Shown one piece after another: positions 1 through 6,768 of a stretch of DNA of 7,632 nt (position 1 is its first letter; each line of letters opens with the position of its first letter). The notes under the pieces were generated by a model, which was not told where the DNA came from, ran no database searches, and saw only the letters and a program-made list of their open reading frames with translations. The translations under genes were made by a program, and so were the position numbers. Source of the stretch: Nitrospiraceae bacterium UBA6898 (GTDB taxonomy: Bacteria; Nitrospirota; Thermodesulfovibrionia; Thermodesulfovibrionales; UBA6898); contig DKBO01000109.1 of assembly GCA_002448975.1 (NCBI GenBank), forward strand, positions 1 to 7,632, given 5' to 3'.

Positions 1-57
1 CTCGCAGGTCGAAGACCGAGAATGTGCGATTGTGCTATGTCCTTTCTCGCGCATCAT
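1..57 (-). CDS. Possible start of a further gene (very short partial frame)
   Basis: After the D2 stop there are 76 bases. On the minus strand an ATGATG pair (starts at 57 and 54) opens a frame that remains open for 19 codons to the left edge. No good Shine-Dalgarno site precedes it, and an AGAAAGGA purine run lies just after it, which could instead serve a start further left. No terminator hairpin with a U tract is seen after D2, so the transcript may continue. The encoded residues match no family I know; this is a weak call. Confidence 0.2.
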   Translation of the reverse strand, partial: MMREKGHSTIAHSRSSTCE

Positions 58-76
58 AATCTGTGAATGATTCAGG

Positions 77-1288
77 CTATCCTTTCCCGAGGAGACCTGC
101 TATCAGTTCCATGATATCAACAATCGGGATCTTTGTCTCATGATCCTGCATCGCCTCATGCACTTTTGCGTAACAGGCAGGGCAGCTGAGGATGAGCTTG
201 TCCGCTTTTTTCCGGACAGCCTCGTCGATGGTCAACCGGCCCATGGCTACGGCGTTTTCATGATACACCTTCCGTGCAGCGCCTCCAGCTCCGCAGCAGC
301 GGGAGTCCAGCCTATTGTGGTCGAATTCCAGAAGTTCGATGCCCGGAATGTTCTTCAGAACGTCCCGCGGCTCCTCCATGATGCCGACACCCCTGCTCAG
401 ATAGCACGGGTCGTGATAGATGATCCTCTCCCTCAGCTCCCGTTCGATCTTCAGCCTGCCAGCAGCGAAGGCACCGGCAACGACCTGAGTGATATGCCGT
501 ATCCTGAAGGGCAGTTCCTTGCCGTAATAGAGCGGCCAGTCCCGTGCCATGATATTGACGCAGCAGGGGCAGGAACAGACAAGCGTCTTCACATCTCTCG
601 CCTGATAGCCCTCGACGAGCCTTTTTACGAGGCCCTCGAGCATATCATGCTGCCCGGTGATGAAGAGGGGGAAACCGCAGCAGACCTCTTCCTCCGGCGG
701 GAGCATGGTGAAAGGTTCGCCTATGGCCTGCAGGACAAGGACATCCCCCTTCACCATCGGATGAGCCTCATAGGCGCCTGTGCAGCCCGCATAGTATGCT
801 ACCGGTGCCTTTTCCACAACCTGAACGCCCTCAGGAAACCAGGGGCTATACCGCTCCTCTGCGGGCTTGCCGTACGGGTTGCCGGTCTTCCCTATCGCCT
901 CGGGCATATCCTTCTGCGGGCCGAGAGGGCCGAGTCCGCGGCGTACCATCTCTTTCCTGAGCATCGGCCAGAGCCGCTGCGTGTTGATGCCCACGGTGCA
1001 GTTCTGACCGCAGGCCCCGCAGGTCGTGCACTCAAAGATCGCCCTGGTGAAATCCTCGAGGAGCTTTCTGTCGATCTCTTTAGCGCCGAGGAATTTTGCC
1101 TTCAGGCTGTCCGTTGCCGTGATGAACTCCCTGAACATCCTGATCTTCTCGGGCGGGGATATATCAGGGTTCTTCGTAACCTGCTGGACAGGACAGCACT
1201 CCAGGCATTCGCCGCACTGTGTGCAGGCGTCTATTTCGATCCGCTGGGAAGGGGTAAGACCTTTTGTGAAGGAGTCGCTATTTTTCAT
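77..1288 (-). CDS. HdrD-like iron-sulfur protein D2 with two [4Fe-4S] clusters and two CCG domains
   Basis: 403 residues from the ATG at 1288, which overlaps the end of E2 by 11 bases (translational coupling); an in-frame ATG at 1309 would add seven residues and is not excluded. Ferredoxin motifs: C22-x2-C25-x2-C28-x3-C32-P and C87-x2-C90-x2-C93-x3-C97, the second followed by T instead of the usual P. CCG domain 1: C169, C203-C204-G, C240-x2-C243 (inside CSCPCC). CCG domain 2: C295, C331-C332-G, C369-x2-C372. Both CCG domains are complete, unlike D1, so D2 can hold both noncubane clusters of the HdrB/HdrD type. No membrane segment is present; it should be cytoplasmic, docked on E2. Likely role: electron exchange between the quinone-linked membrane subunit and a thiol/disulfide or other cytoplasmic redox partner. 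Alternatives in the same superfamily are a DsrK/TmcB-like subunit or a GlcF-like dehydrogenase subunit, but no flavin dehydrogenase partner is seen. Confidence 0.92.
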   Translation of the reverse strand: MKNSDSFTKGLTPSQRIEIDACTQCGECLECCPVQQVTKNPDISPPEKIRMFREFITATDSLKAKFLGAKEIDRKLLEDFTRAIFECTTCGACGQNCTVGINTQRLWPMLRKEMVRRGLGPLGPQKDMPEAIGKTGNPYGKPAEERYSPWFPEGVQVVEKAPVAYYAGCTGAYEAHPMVKGDVLVLQAIGEPFTMLPPEEEVCCGFPLFITGQHDMLEGLVKRLVEGYQARDVKTLVCSCPCCVNIMARDWPLYYGKELPFRIRHITQVVAGAFAAGRLKIERELRERIIYHDPCYLSRGVGIMEEPRDVLKNIPGIELLEFDHNRLDSRCCGAGGAARKVYHENAVAMGRLTIDEAVRKKADKLILSCPACYAKVHEAMQDHETKIPIVDIMELIAGLLGKG

Positions 1289-1955
1289 GCAGCAGGTAGG
1301 GGAGATCATCCTCGCGCTGCCTCGCCTCGATCATGGTCAGGGGCGCAGCGAACATATGGGTCGGCAGGCTCACGAGGAGAACAAGGAAGATAACAAAATG
1401 GAACAGGAACGTGATACTCTCCGGGGAAATGCCCATGTGAAAGGTCACGAGTCCCATGGTGAAATGCTTGATATCCACGATATCTGCGGGAAGGGAATAT
1501 TTCATGACAAGACCGCTTACGCACGAGACCATCATCAGCCCGAGGAGCATAAAGTTATAGCTCGAAATATACGGTTTTTTTTCGATGACGAGTTTCATGG
1601 CACCAATATAGATGAGAGACGCCGGCAGCAGCCATGCCGCGACACGCGCCGGGATATCCATGGCATAAACAAACGGGGGCGACGGTTCGAGGATATAGCG
1701 CAGATGCCGAAGAAAAAGGATGACTAGTGATGCATGGAAGGTCCACTCCCCCAGCCAGAGAACATCATTCGCTCTGAGGAGCCTCCTGAGGAGCAGGATA
1801 TCCACCAGGGCATTCAGGAACACGGGCAGCGTCAGCGTCTTGCCCGGCAACACCCGCGGCGGCGCCTGCTGCGCCCAGGTCACCATCCTGACCAGATACC
1901 CGGCAACGAAGAAGAGAAAACAGGTATAAAAGCCCACGGATAGAACAAGTCCCAC
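1278..1955 (-). CDS. Membrane cytochrome b-like subunit E2 (NarI/DsrM/HdrE-like)
   Basis: A 225-residue protein starting at GTG 1955, with AGAGGG six bases upstream. Hydrophobic segments lie at about 3-23, 66-88, 103-124, 132-151 and 180-206. Histidines possibly serving as haem b ligands are H74 and H84 in the second segment, H164 and H173 on the loop or membrane edge, and H186 and H200 in the last segment. The pattern LGEWTFHASL with a histidine ten residues later is typical of NarI/DsrM-type cytochromes. It begins 42 bases after D1 and its end overlaps the D2 start, so it belongs to the same transcript and presumably pairs with D2. No signal peptide or periplasmic haem c motif (CxxCH) is present, so no c-type subunit is fused here. 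The call to superfamily is good; the exact subfamily and the number of haems are not determinable by eye. Confidence 0.87.
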   Translation of the reverse strand: MGLVLSVGFYTCFLFFVAGYLVRMVTWAQQAPPRVLPGKTLTLPVFLNALVDILLLRRLLRANDVLWLGEWTFHASLVILFLRHLRYILEPSPPFVYAMDIPARVAAWLLPASLIYIGAMKLVIEKKPYISSYNFMLLGLMMVSCVSGLVMKYSLPADIVDIKHFTMGLVTFHMGISPESITFLFHFVIFLVLLVSLPTHMFAAPLTMIEARQREDDLPYLLHEK

Positions 1956-1997
1956 AGGTTTCCCTCTCCAGCCTTCCGGCCCATCACGGACAGCCGT

Positions 1998-3260
1998 TCA
2001 TCCTGTTTCTGTTTCGGTGAAGGCCTTCTCGATATGCGCTCTGTCCGCCTCAGGACAGACCGAACGAATAAGCATCTCAGTTATATGATACACCTTCAGG
2101 CCGGAGGAAGTCGCCTCAGTCCCTGTCATCAGCCCCATCTGGCAGGTCTGACAGGGTGTGACGATGGCCTCTGCTCCTGTTTCCTCGGCCTGTCTGATCC
2201 TCGCTGCAGACATCTTTTTCTGTATCTCCGGCTTGGCGAGTTTCAGTCCCCCTCCCATGCCGCAACACAAGGAAAAGGGGCCGTGCCGCCGCATCTCGAT
2301 GAGCGAGAGTCCGGGGATGGCATGCAGGATGTTCCGCGGTTCACGATAGATCTGATTATGCCGCCCCAGATGGCAGGGGTCATGATAGGTCACCTTCATG
2401 GGGACGTTCCTGGTGGGCGTAAGATTTCCCTCCCTGATGAGCCTGTCAAGATACTCGGTCAGGTGCAGGACCTCTACAGATGCAGGCAAAATGCCCGCGT
2501 AGTCGGAGTGCAGTCCCTTGAAGCAGCCTGCACAGGAGACGATGATCCTGCCTATGCCGGATCGAAGAAACAGGTCCGCGCGCTGCTGCGCCGCGTCAGC
2601 AAACCCCGGGTCACCCATGCGCCTCAGTTTGCTGGCGCAGCAGGGTTCATCCGGTCCGAGGATTGAAAAATCTACGCCTGCTTCCTGAAGGAGCCGAGCG
2701 GACTGGACCGCTACTGTCTGCATTGCCGGATCAAAACTTGCCGTGCACCCTGCAAAATAAAGGACAGGCGCCTGATACTCCTTCCAAAGCCTCACCGGTT
2801 CCTTCAGCAGTCCGGCCCGCCATGCTGTTTCTGCCCACAGACCGCGTTCTGTCTGGGGCTTTGCAAAGGAATTGTTGCACTCCCTGATCGCGGTAAGATG
2901 TTTAATCTGCTCCTCCGGTTGGGGGATGCCGGCCTTGACCAGCGACTCCCTCGCCCGTTCCCAGAGTTCATGGGTATTTATTCTCACCGGGCAGACAATG
3001 TGGCATTGTCCGCAGGCAGAACACTCATAGAGTCCTTCGAGGAACTCTTTCATCTCCTCCCCATTGAGGCCCGATGTTACGATACGTTTCAGAGACCCCA
3101 GTTTGCCCCGGGAACAGATGCTCTCGCGCGGGTCCTGCGCATAGGCAGGGCACCAGGCGAGACACTCGCCGCACCGGGCGCAGGCCTCCATCTCCATGAG
3201 TTGCCTCCGGGTGAGCCCTGATGCTACCGTGTCGGTCGGTACTGCTTTGTCTTGGGCCAA
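1998..3260 (-). CDS. HdrD-like iron-sulfur protein D1 with two [4Fe-4S] clusters and two CCG domains
   Basis: About 420 residues from a TTG start at 3260, preceded by AAGGA six bases upstream and overlapping E1 by 37 bases; an ATG at 3197 with GGAGG is the alternative. A longer frame up to 3407 is antisense-like extension inside E1 and is not used. Domains: two ferredoxin motifs, C27-x2-C30-x2-C33-x3-C37-P and C80-x2-C83-x2-C86-x3-C90-P; then CCG domain 1 with C172, C207-C208 and C243-x2-C246, and CCG domain 2 with C296, C332-C333-G and C370-x2-C373. Spacing fits the CX31-39CCX35-36CXXC rule of heterodisulfide reductase HdrB/HdrD, where the cysteines hold noncubane [4Fe-4S] clusters. CCG domain 1 reads CCAS instead of CCG. 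It is probably the cytoplasmic partner of E1, exchanging electrons with a thiol/disulfide or another carrier. HdrD, DsrK, TmcB and GlcF share this layout; the substrate is unknown. Confidence 0.9.
   Translation of the reverse strand: MAQDKAVPTDTVASGLTRRQLMEMEACARCGECLAWCPAYAQDPRESICSRGKLGSLKRIVTSGLNGEEMKEFLEGLYECSACGQCHIVCPVRINTHELWERARESLVKAGIPQPEEQIKHLTAIRECNNSFAKPQTERGLWAETAWRAGLLKEPVRLWKEYQAPVLYFAGCTASFDPAMQTVAVQSARLLQEAGVDFSILGPDEPCCASKLRRMGDPGFADAAQQRADLFLRSGIGRIIVSCAGCFKGLHSDYAGILPASVEVLHLTEYLDRLIREGNLTPTRNVPMKVTYHDPCHLGRHNQIYREPRNILHAIPGLSLIEMRRHGPFSLCCGMGGGLKLAKPEIQKKMSAARIRQAEETGAEAIVTPCQTCQMGLMTGTEATSSGLKVYHITEMLIRSVCPEADRAHIEKAFTETETG
3204..3208 (-). promoter_or_regulatory. Shine-Dalgarno-like GGAGG favouring an internal start of D1
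   Basis: On the minus strand GGAGG lies six bases before an ATG at 3197, ideal spacing. If used, D1 would be 399 residues and begin only five residues before its first cluster cysteine, with no overlap with E1. Against this, the codons upstream of it encode GLTRRQ, matching GLTPSQ at the same place in D2, which argues that the upstream part is translated protein. Confidence 0.4.
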
Positions 3261-4027
3261 TACATGTCCTTTCTTCCCTCCTCCTCTGCCGCATTCAGTG
3301 CGATGACAAGGGGAGCAAGGAGGCTGTGCAGCAGCTTGCTGTGGGGCAGATAGGCGAGTATGGCAGCCCCGCTGAAGGCATGAATGATCCACGTCCCTGC
3401 ATGCCACGTTCCCAACCCCGCGACAATCCCAAAGCGCGCAGGCATGAAGAGACCGCCGATAAAGGCATATTGGTCGAGATCGGAAGGGGAAAGGGCCATA
3501 CGCAGGCTTTCGAGCATGAATCCTGACAAGGTCATGAGCAGGAGATAGACCGTAAGAAACGTATCTGTCTGGTCATGGGCAGTCTGGACCGGGCGAAGCA
3601 CAAAACGCCGTGCCAGGGCGCCGGCGCATCCCGCAAACAGGATAAGGCCGAAAAAATCCCCCCAGAGCTTGGTGAAGGGATATCCTGCTCCCTGGGAGAA
3701 AAAGTCGTGCAGGCCGGCGTCAAAGGATATCCTGCTCAGGAGGAGCAGGATGAACTTTGTCAGGGAAAGGAAGGTCAGAGAGATAAACCCCCAGAAAATG
3801 CACTGATGGACCAGCCATCGCATAACGGAAAGCGAAAAAAGCTGCCGCTGCAGGAATACCTCATACAGCCAGATTCTCACAACGGGCATCTTCAGCCTGC
3901 GTATGGCGAAGCCGGTCTTCATGCCGCGGGACCACCCTTTCCAGAGCCGGTACAGGGAATAATCGAGGTACAGGTGGCAGCAGATGACGAAGAACCAGAA
4001 GAGGATCCACGGTGCGGGGTGCATCAT
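3224..4027 (-). CDS. Membrane cytochrome b-like subunit E1 (NarI/DsrM/HdrE-like)
   Basis: About 267 residues with five or so hydrophobic segments: roughly 7-26, 77-98, 121-140, 155-175 and 197-245 (the last long enough for one or two helices). Histidines suited to haem b ligation lie in or near these: H74, H209, H216, H229 and H234. This layout fits the respiratory nitrate reductase gamma/DsrM/HdrE superfamily, which passes electrons between the quinone pool and an iron-sulfur partner at the cytoplasmic face. I chose the ATG at 4027; the next codon is also ATG (4024) and has a better-spaced AGGGG. A TTG at 4072 would extend the protein by 15 polar residues with no support. The D1 gene starts near or inside its 3' end, indicating a coupled pair. 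It differs clearly from E2 in length and histidine spacing, so the two are not a recent duplication. Confidence 0.85.
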   Translation of the reverse strand: MMHPAPWILFWFFVICCHLYLDYSLYRLWKGWSRGMKTGFAIRRLKMPVVRIWLYEVFLQRQLFSLSVMRWLVHQCIFWGFISLTFLSLTKFILLLLSRISFDAGLHDFFSQGAGYPFTKLWGDFFGLILFAGCAGALARRFVLRPVQTAHDQTDTFLTVYLLLMTLSGFMLESLRMALSPSDLDQYAFIGGLFMPARFGIVAGLGTWHAGTWIIHAFSGAAILAYLPHSKLLHSLLAPLVIALNAAEEEGRKDMYWPKTKQYRPTR

Positions 4028-4110
4028 TTCCCCTGTCTCATGCCGGCAAGCCGGATTGGGGTGTAAGGACAATTTTCTTCATGACGTGGTATTGATTCCC
4101 ATGACCGGGA

Positions 4111-4437
4111 TCAGCCTTTTTCTTCCTTTTTTTCGAAGGTTATGCTGACAGGCCTCGGCAAGCAGACCCCCAGTTCAACCTCAATCGCCTTCAGAATACC
4201 GGAAGGTACAGGACAGGCAGCATGTTTCAGGTTCTTGGATGCCGACCGGTAGACCGGGTTGTGCAATATCGTCGCGAAGGGCGCCCGGAATTCAAGAAAG
4301 GAAATATCCTCTGCCATCTTCTTCACCATGTCGCATTCCGTATCGAGACTGATATGGAGGTTTCTGTCCTTGTCCCTCTCAACAGAGACAAGCACGGAAA
4401 ACCCGCAAATGCCTGACTGAACCGTAACCCGTGTCAT
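4111..4437 (-). CDS. Small four-cysteine protein, probably DUF6951 family, function unknown
   Basis: A 108-residue soluble protein starting at the ATG at 4437; an in-frame ATG twelve codons upstream (4473) lies inside the inverted repeat and would only add a translated repeat arm, so it is less likely. The sequence has four cysteines in conserved-looking settings: GICGF (C11), TECDMVKKM (C35), KHAACPVPSGILKA (C75) and GVCLPRP (C92). There is no signal peptide or membrane segment, and the C-terminus is charged. I recognise the pattern as that of DUF6951, which I recall near corrinoid and methyltransferase genes; this is from memory. The cysteines could bind a metal or an iron-sulfur cluster, or form a substrate or partner site. 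Its place directly after the activator suggests an accessory to the corrinoid system. A weak Shine-Dalgarno (AGAAGAG on the minus strand) lies within the repeat stem, so translation may depend on the stem opening. Confidence 0.8.
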   Translation of the reverse strand: MTRVTVQSGICGFSVLVSVERDKDRNLHISLDTECDMVKKMAEDISFLEFRAPFATILHNPVYRSASKNLKHAACPVPSGILKAIEVELGVCLPRPVSITFEKKEEKG

Positions 4438-4447
4438 AGCTTTATTT

Positions 4448-4538
4448 TCTCTTCTACGGTCCACAGGATTCAAGGGGGAGGGGAATTTCCGTTGGAGGGG
4501 GAAATTTCGCCTTGAAGTCCTGTGGACCGTAGAAGAGA
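4448..4538. repeat. 91-bp near-perfect inverted repeat between the RACo-like gene and the small four-cysteine gene
   Basis: Left arm 4448-4475 and right arm 4510-4538 are complementary over 28 pairs with a single bulged base (the right arm has one extra C/G). The shared core is CTACGGTCCACAGGA. The 34-base loop is G-rich on the plus strand and contains a second hairpin, AATTTCC (4484-4490) with GGAAATT (4500-4506). In the mRNA this folds into a long stem with an inner stem. It is not a typical intrinsic terminator: on the minus strand the stem is followed by AAAATAAAG rather than a U tract. No target-site duplication flanks it. It resembles a palindromic intergenic repeat (REP- or MITE-like), but copy number cannot be judged from one window. 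Confidence 0.85.
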
Positions 4539-4567
4539 GACAGAAGACACCGCCTCTCTTCCCTGCC

Positions 4568-6559
4568 TTATCCCTTGATGGATGCAGCTATCGGTGCCTT
4601 CTGCTCTTCGAGCCACGCCTTCAAGTTTGTGAACTTGTCCTTCATGTGCGGTATATGCATCGCCATCATAAACTCCTTTTCGAAAGCAGGCTCTGTCGCA
4701 ATTTCGACAAAATTGACCCACCGCGCGCGTTCGTCGGCCTCTATCCTCTTATTCCTATTCAGGAGGGCCATGCGTGCTCCGTCACCGGCGGCATTGCCCA
4801 CGACGACAACCTTATCGATCGGCACGTCAGGGAACATGCCGAGGGTAAGCGACGCCTCCCGATCGATATGGCTGCCGAAGGCCCCTGCCAGCTCGACGCG
4901 GTCCAGCTTGGTAACGCCCATCTTCTGCATCATCAGCTTGGTGCCGGTATACAGCGCCCCCTTCGCAAGCTGGAGCGCACGGACGTCTCCCTGGGTCACG
5001 GTAATGTCCTGGTTGATGGACGTCTCATCAGCCCAGGCAAGGACATATTCCGGTTTGCCCGCGGTATTTTTCCGTACGCGGTTCGAGCCGCAGTCCATGA
5101 CGAACTTGCCGGTCTTGTCGATGACGCCCGCCTTGAACATCTCTGCCACAACATCAATGATGGCCGATCCGCAGATGCCTTTCGCATTGATCTTTCCTTC
5201 GATGTGGGTATGCCAGTCAGCCTTGCCGATCACCTTGTACTGGGGTTCCTTGGTTGCCGGGTCGATCTTCACCTTCTCGATCGCCCCCGGTGCCGCCCGC
5301 ATGCCGAACTTGATCTGCGCGCCCTCGAATGCAGGACCCGTAGCGCAGGATGTCGAACATACCCTGTCCTTGTTGCCGAGGAGAAGCTCGCCGTTCGTGC
5401 CGATATCGATGATGAGCACCATCTCATCCTGGAAATACTGTTCCTGCGCTATCAGAACACCCACATTGTCGGCACCAACAAAGCCTGCCTCGATGGGCAG
5501 CACATGGATGAACGACCCGGGATTGATCCTGAGCCCGAGATCACGCGCCTTGATATCAAGGGTACGCTGCACCGCGGGTATGAACGGCGACCTGCCGATA
5601 TAGACAGGGTTCAGACCAAGAAAAATATGGTGCATCGCGGTATTGAATACGATCGTAAGATCATCGATTGCAAAACCCGGGTTCGGCCCGTCCTTCTTCA
5701 CCTCGCCCACGACCTTATCGATGATCTCGTTCAGTCCGGTAATGATCGCATCCTGCATGGTCTTGAGGCCTTCCGGGTTCGACATGGCATAGGTGATCCG
5801 GGACATGACATCCTCACCATAGGGCACCTGGGGATTCATCATGGACTCGGTGTTGATGACCTTGCCCGTTGACAGGTCGCAGAGGTAGCCGACGCAGGTG
5901 GTAGTACCGATATCAACAGCAAGACCGTAGCATACATCTACGTGGCCGGGCTCGACCTTTACTATCTCCTTGTCCTGCCAGACCGTAAGGGTAATGGTCC
6001 ATTCCCCTTCGCGCAGGACGTCCTGCAGCTGGAGCAGCGCCGGATAGTCGAATGTCAGTCCCTTCAGGCCGTAATCCTTCTCCATTTCCATGACAACACG
6101 TTCATAATCGCCGGTCGTCATGTCATGGAGCGTCGGCGGGGTAAGGGTCAGCGTATATTTTTTTACCGCAGGGTCCAGCGCTATCGAAAGCTCCTTTGCA
6201 GCCTTACGCACCACCTGTTTCCCTGCGCGCGACCGCTCCGGAACAAAGACCTTCAGGTCGCCGTGGATCTCACAGGAACAGGCCAGCCTGATGCCCGGTC
6301 CGTCTTCCGGCTTGATATGCTTCAGTTCATCAGCACCGGCCTCGGGCGGTGTGATATGGGACATGCTGGACTCGAGATTGTCCTTCTCAAAATACCCCTC
6401 TTCGATCCTCACCTTGCACTTTCCGCAGACCTTTTTGTCGCCGCAGAGCGCTTCGAGGTCAACCCCCAGAAGCTGCGCTGCCTTGAGAATCGTTGTGCCT
6501 TCTTCTATTTCTCCACGCCTTCCTGCAGGCTGGAAAATCACCTTGAACTTACGACTCAT
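4568..6559 (-). CDS. RACo-like ATP-dependent reductive activator of corrinoid proteins ([2Fe-2S] plus ASKHA ATPase)
   Basis: A 663-residue cytoplasmic protein with the full RACo/RamA-related architecture (DUF4445 C-terminal region). An N-terminal plant-type [2Fe-2S] domain spans about 1-110, with ligands C39-x5-C45-x2-C48 and C94 (or C96). A linker and middle domain follow (about 110-205). The rest is an ASKHA ATPase: phosphate motif DIGTT at 216-220, a second DIGTNGE at 385-391, the CATGPAFEG segment at 405-413, AGAFGSH at 558-564 and the glycine-rich GNAAGDGA at 588-595. In the family, ATP hydrolysis drives uphill electron transfer from the [2Fe-2S] cluster to Co(II) corrinoid, restoring methyl-accepting Co(I). 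The length fits the family (around 600-670), nothing is broken, and all signature residues are present. The start is fixed by a strong Shine-Dalgarno site. The corrinoid gene two genes upstream is the obvious client. The bacterial [2Fe-2S] N-terminus separates it from archaeal RamA, whose clusters are C-terminal [4Fe-4S]. Confidence 0.95.
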   Translation of the reverse strand: MSRKFKVIFQPAGRRGEIEEGTTILKAAQLLGVDLEALCGDKKVCGKCKVRIEEGYFEKDNLESSMSHITPPEAGADELKHIKPEDGPGIRLACSCEIHGDLKVFVPERSRAGKQVVRKAAKELSIALDPAVKKYTLTLTPPTLHDMTTGDYERVVMEMEKDYGLKGLTFDYPALLQLQDVLREGEWTITLTVWQDKEIVKVEPGHVDVCYGLAVDIGTTTCVGYLCDLSTGKVINTESMMNPQVPYGEDVMSRITYAMSNPEGLKTMQDAIITGLNEIIDKVVGEVKKDGPNPGFAIDDLTIVFNTAMHHIFLGLNPVYIGRSPFIPAVQRTLDIKARDLGLRINPGSFIHVLPIEAGFVGADNVGVLIAQEQYFQDEMVLIIDIGTNGELLLGNKDRVCSTSCATGPAFEGAQIKFGMRAAPGAIEKVKIDPATKEPQYKVIGKADWHTHIEGKINAKGICGSAIIDVVAEMFKAGVIDKTGKFVMDCGSNRVRKNTAGKPEYVLAWADETSINQDITVTQGDVRALQLAKGALYTGTKLMMQKMGVTKLDRVELAGAFGSHIDREASLTLGMFPDVPIDKVVVVGNAAGDGARMALLNRNKRIEADERARWVNFVEIATEPAFEKEFMMAMHIPHMKDKFTNLKAWLEEQKAPIAASIKG

Positions 6560-6768
6560 ATATATCTCCTCCTCGAAATCGCCATATATTTTTCTGTCAT
6601 TCCGGCTTGACCTGAGCCAAGCGTTGCTTCTCTCCGGGCATGTCCTGAAGCTCTTCGAAAGATTCCCGGCGCGCTGAAACCAGACCTGCGTGTCCCAGGC
6701 TTAAAGGAAGGCCAACTGCTGCCTGCCCGCATGCAATGCATATTTCCAGAGCGCTTTCTTGTTAACTG
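6560..6768. other. 209-bp intergenic gap with a dispersed-repeat-like fragment and a possible weak promoter
   Basis: No convincing gene lies here; a 61-codon minus-strand frame at 6556-6741 has the composition of a chance frame and overlaps the next start. At about 6596-6620 the plus strand reads GTCATTCCGGCTTGACCTGA, which resembles short intergenic repeats common in bacterial genomes; from memory, not from a search. On the minus strand a TATATG hexamer (near 6581-6586) sits 17 bases after a poor -35 (GTCAAG), a possible weak sigma70-type promoter for the next gene. No hairpin followed by a U tract is seen after the upstream stop, so a terminator is not supported. The gap may simply be transcribed through. 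Confidence 0.4.
6566..6572 (-). promoter_or_regulatory. Strong Shine-Dalgarno site of the RACo-like gene
   Basis: On the minus strand GGAGGAG ends six bases before the ATG at 6559. It is the strongest ribosome binding site in the window and fixes that start. It suggests that the activator can be translated independently of the genes upstream, in contrast to the coupled starts elsewhere in the block. Confidence 0.8.

Noticed and set aside
140..1393. Plus-strand open frame of 417 codons opposite D2
   Set aside because: It is a shadow of the cysteine-rich D2 gene on the other strand; its protein has no recognisable domain, and the minus-strand frame has all the cluster motifs in order.
3261..3407. 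N-terminal extension of D1 to 3407
   Set aside because: It would overlap E1 by 184 bases, is rich in C, H, P and R as expected from an off-frame reading of E1, and has no counterpart in D2.
4028..4083. Tiny frame of 14 codons (MKKIVLTPQSGLPA) before E1 as a leader peptide
   Set aside because: It has a start and stop but no clear ribosome binding site, no attenuator structure and no regulatory codon run; chance is as likely.
4448..4538. Intrinsic terminator within the gene block
   Set aside because: The stem is strong, but neither strand shows a U tract right after it, and the downstream genes continue on the same strand.
4575..5872. Two long plus-strand open frames (342 and 408 codons) opposite the RACo-like gene
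   Set aside because: Low-complexity composition with no motif; the minus-strand RACo-like frame explains the region fully.
6605..6620. Possible sigma54 promoter on the minus strand (TTGGCTCAGGTCAAGC, GG and GC ten bases apart)
   Set aside because: Spacing is right, but the TT of the -12 element is AA, and the segment coincides with a dispersed-repeat-like sequence; no sigma54 activator is seen in the window.
6721..6768. Short palindromes (ATGCATTGCAT, GTTAGCAGTTAAC) after the QueG-like gene as a terminator
   Set aside because: Stems are only 4-5 pairs, and no U tract follows on the minus strand.
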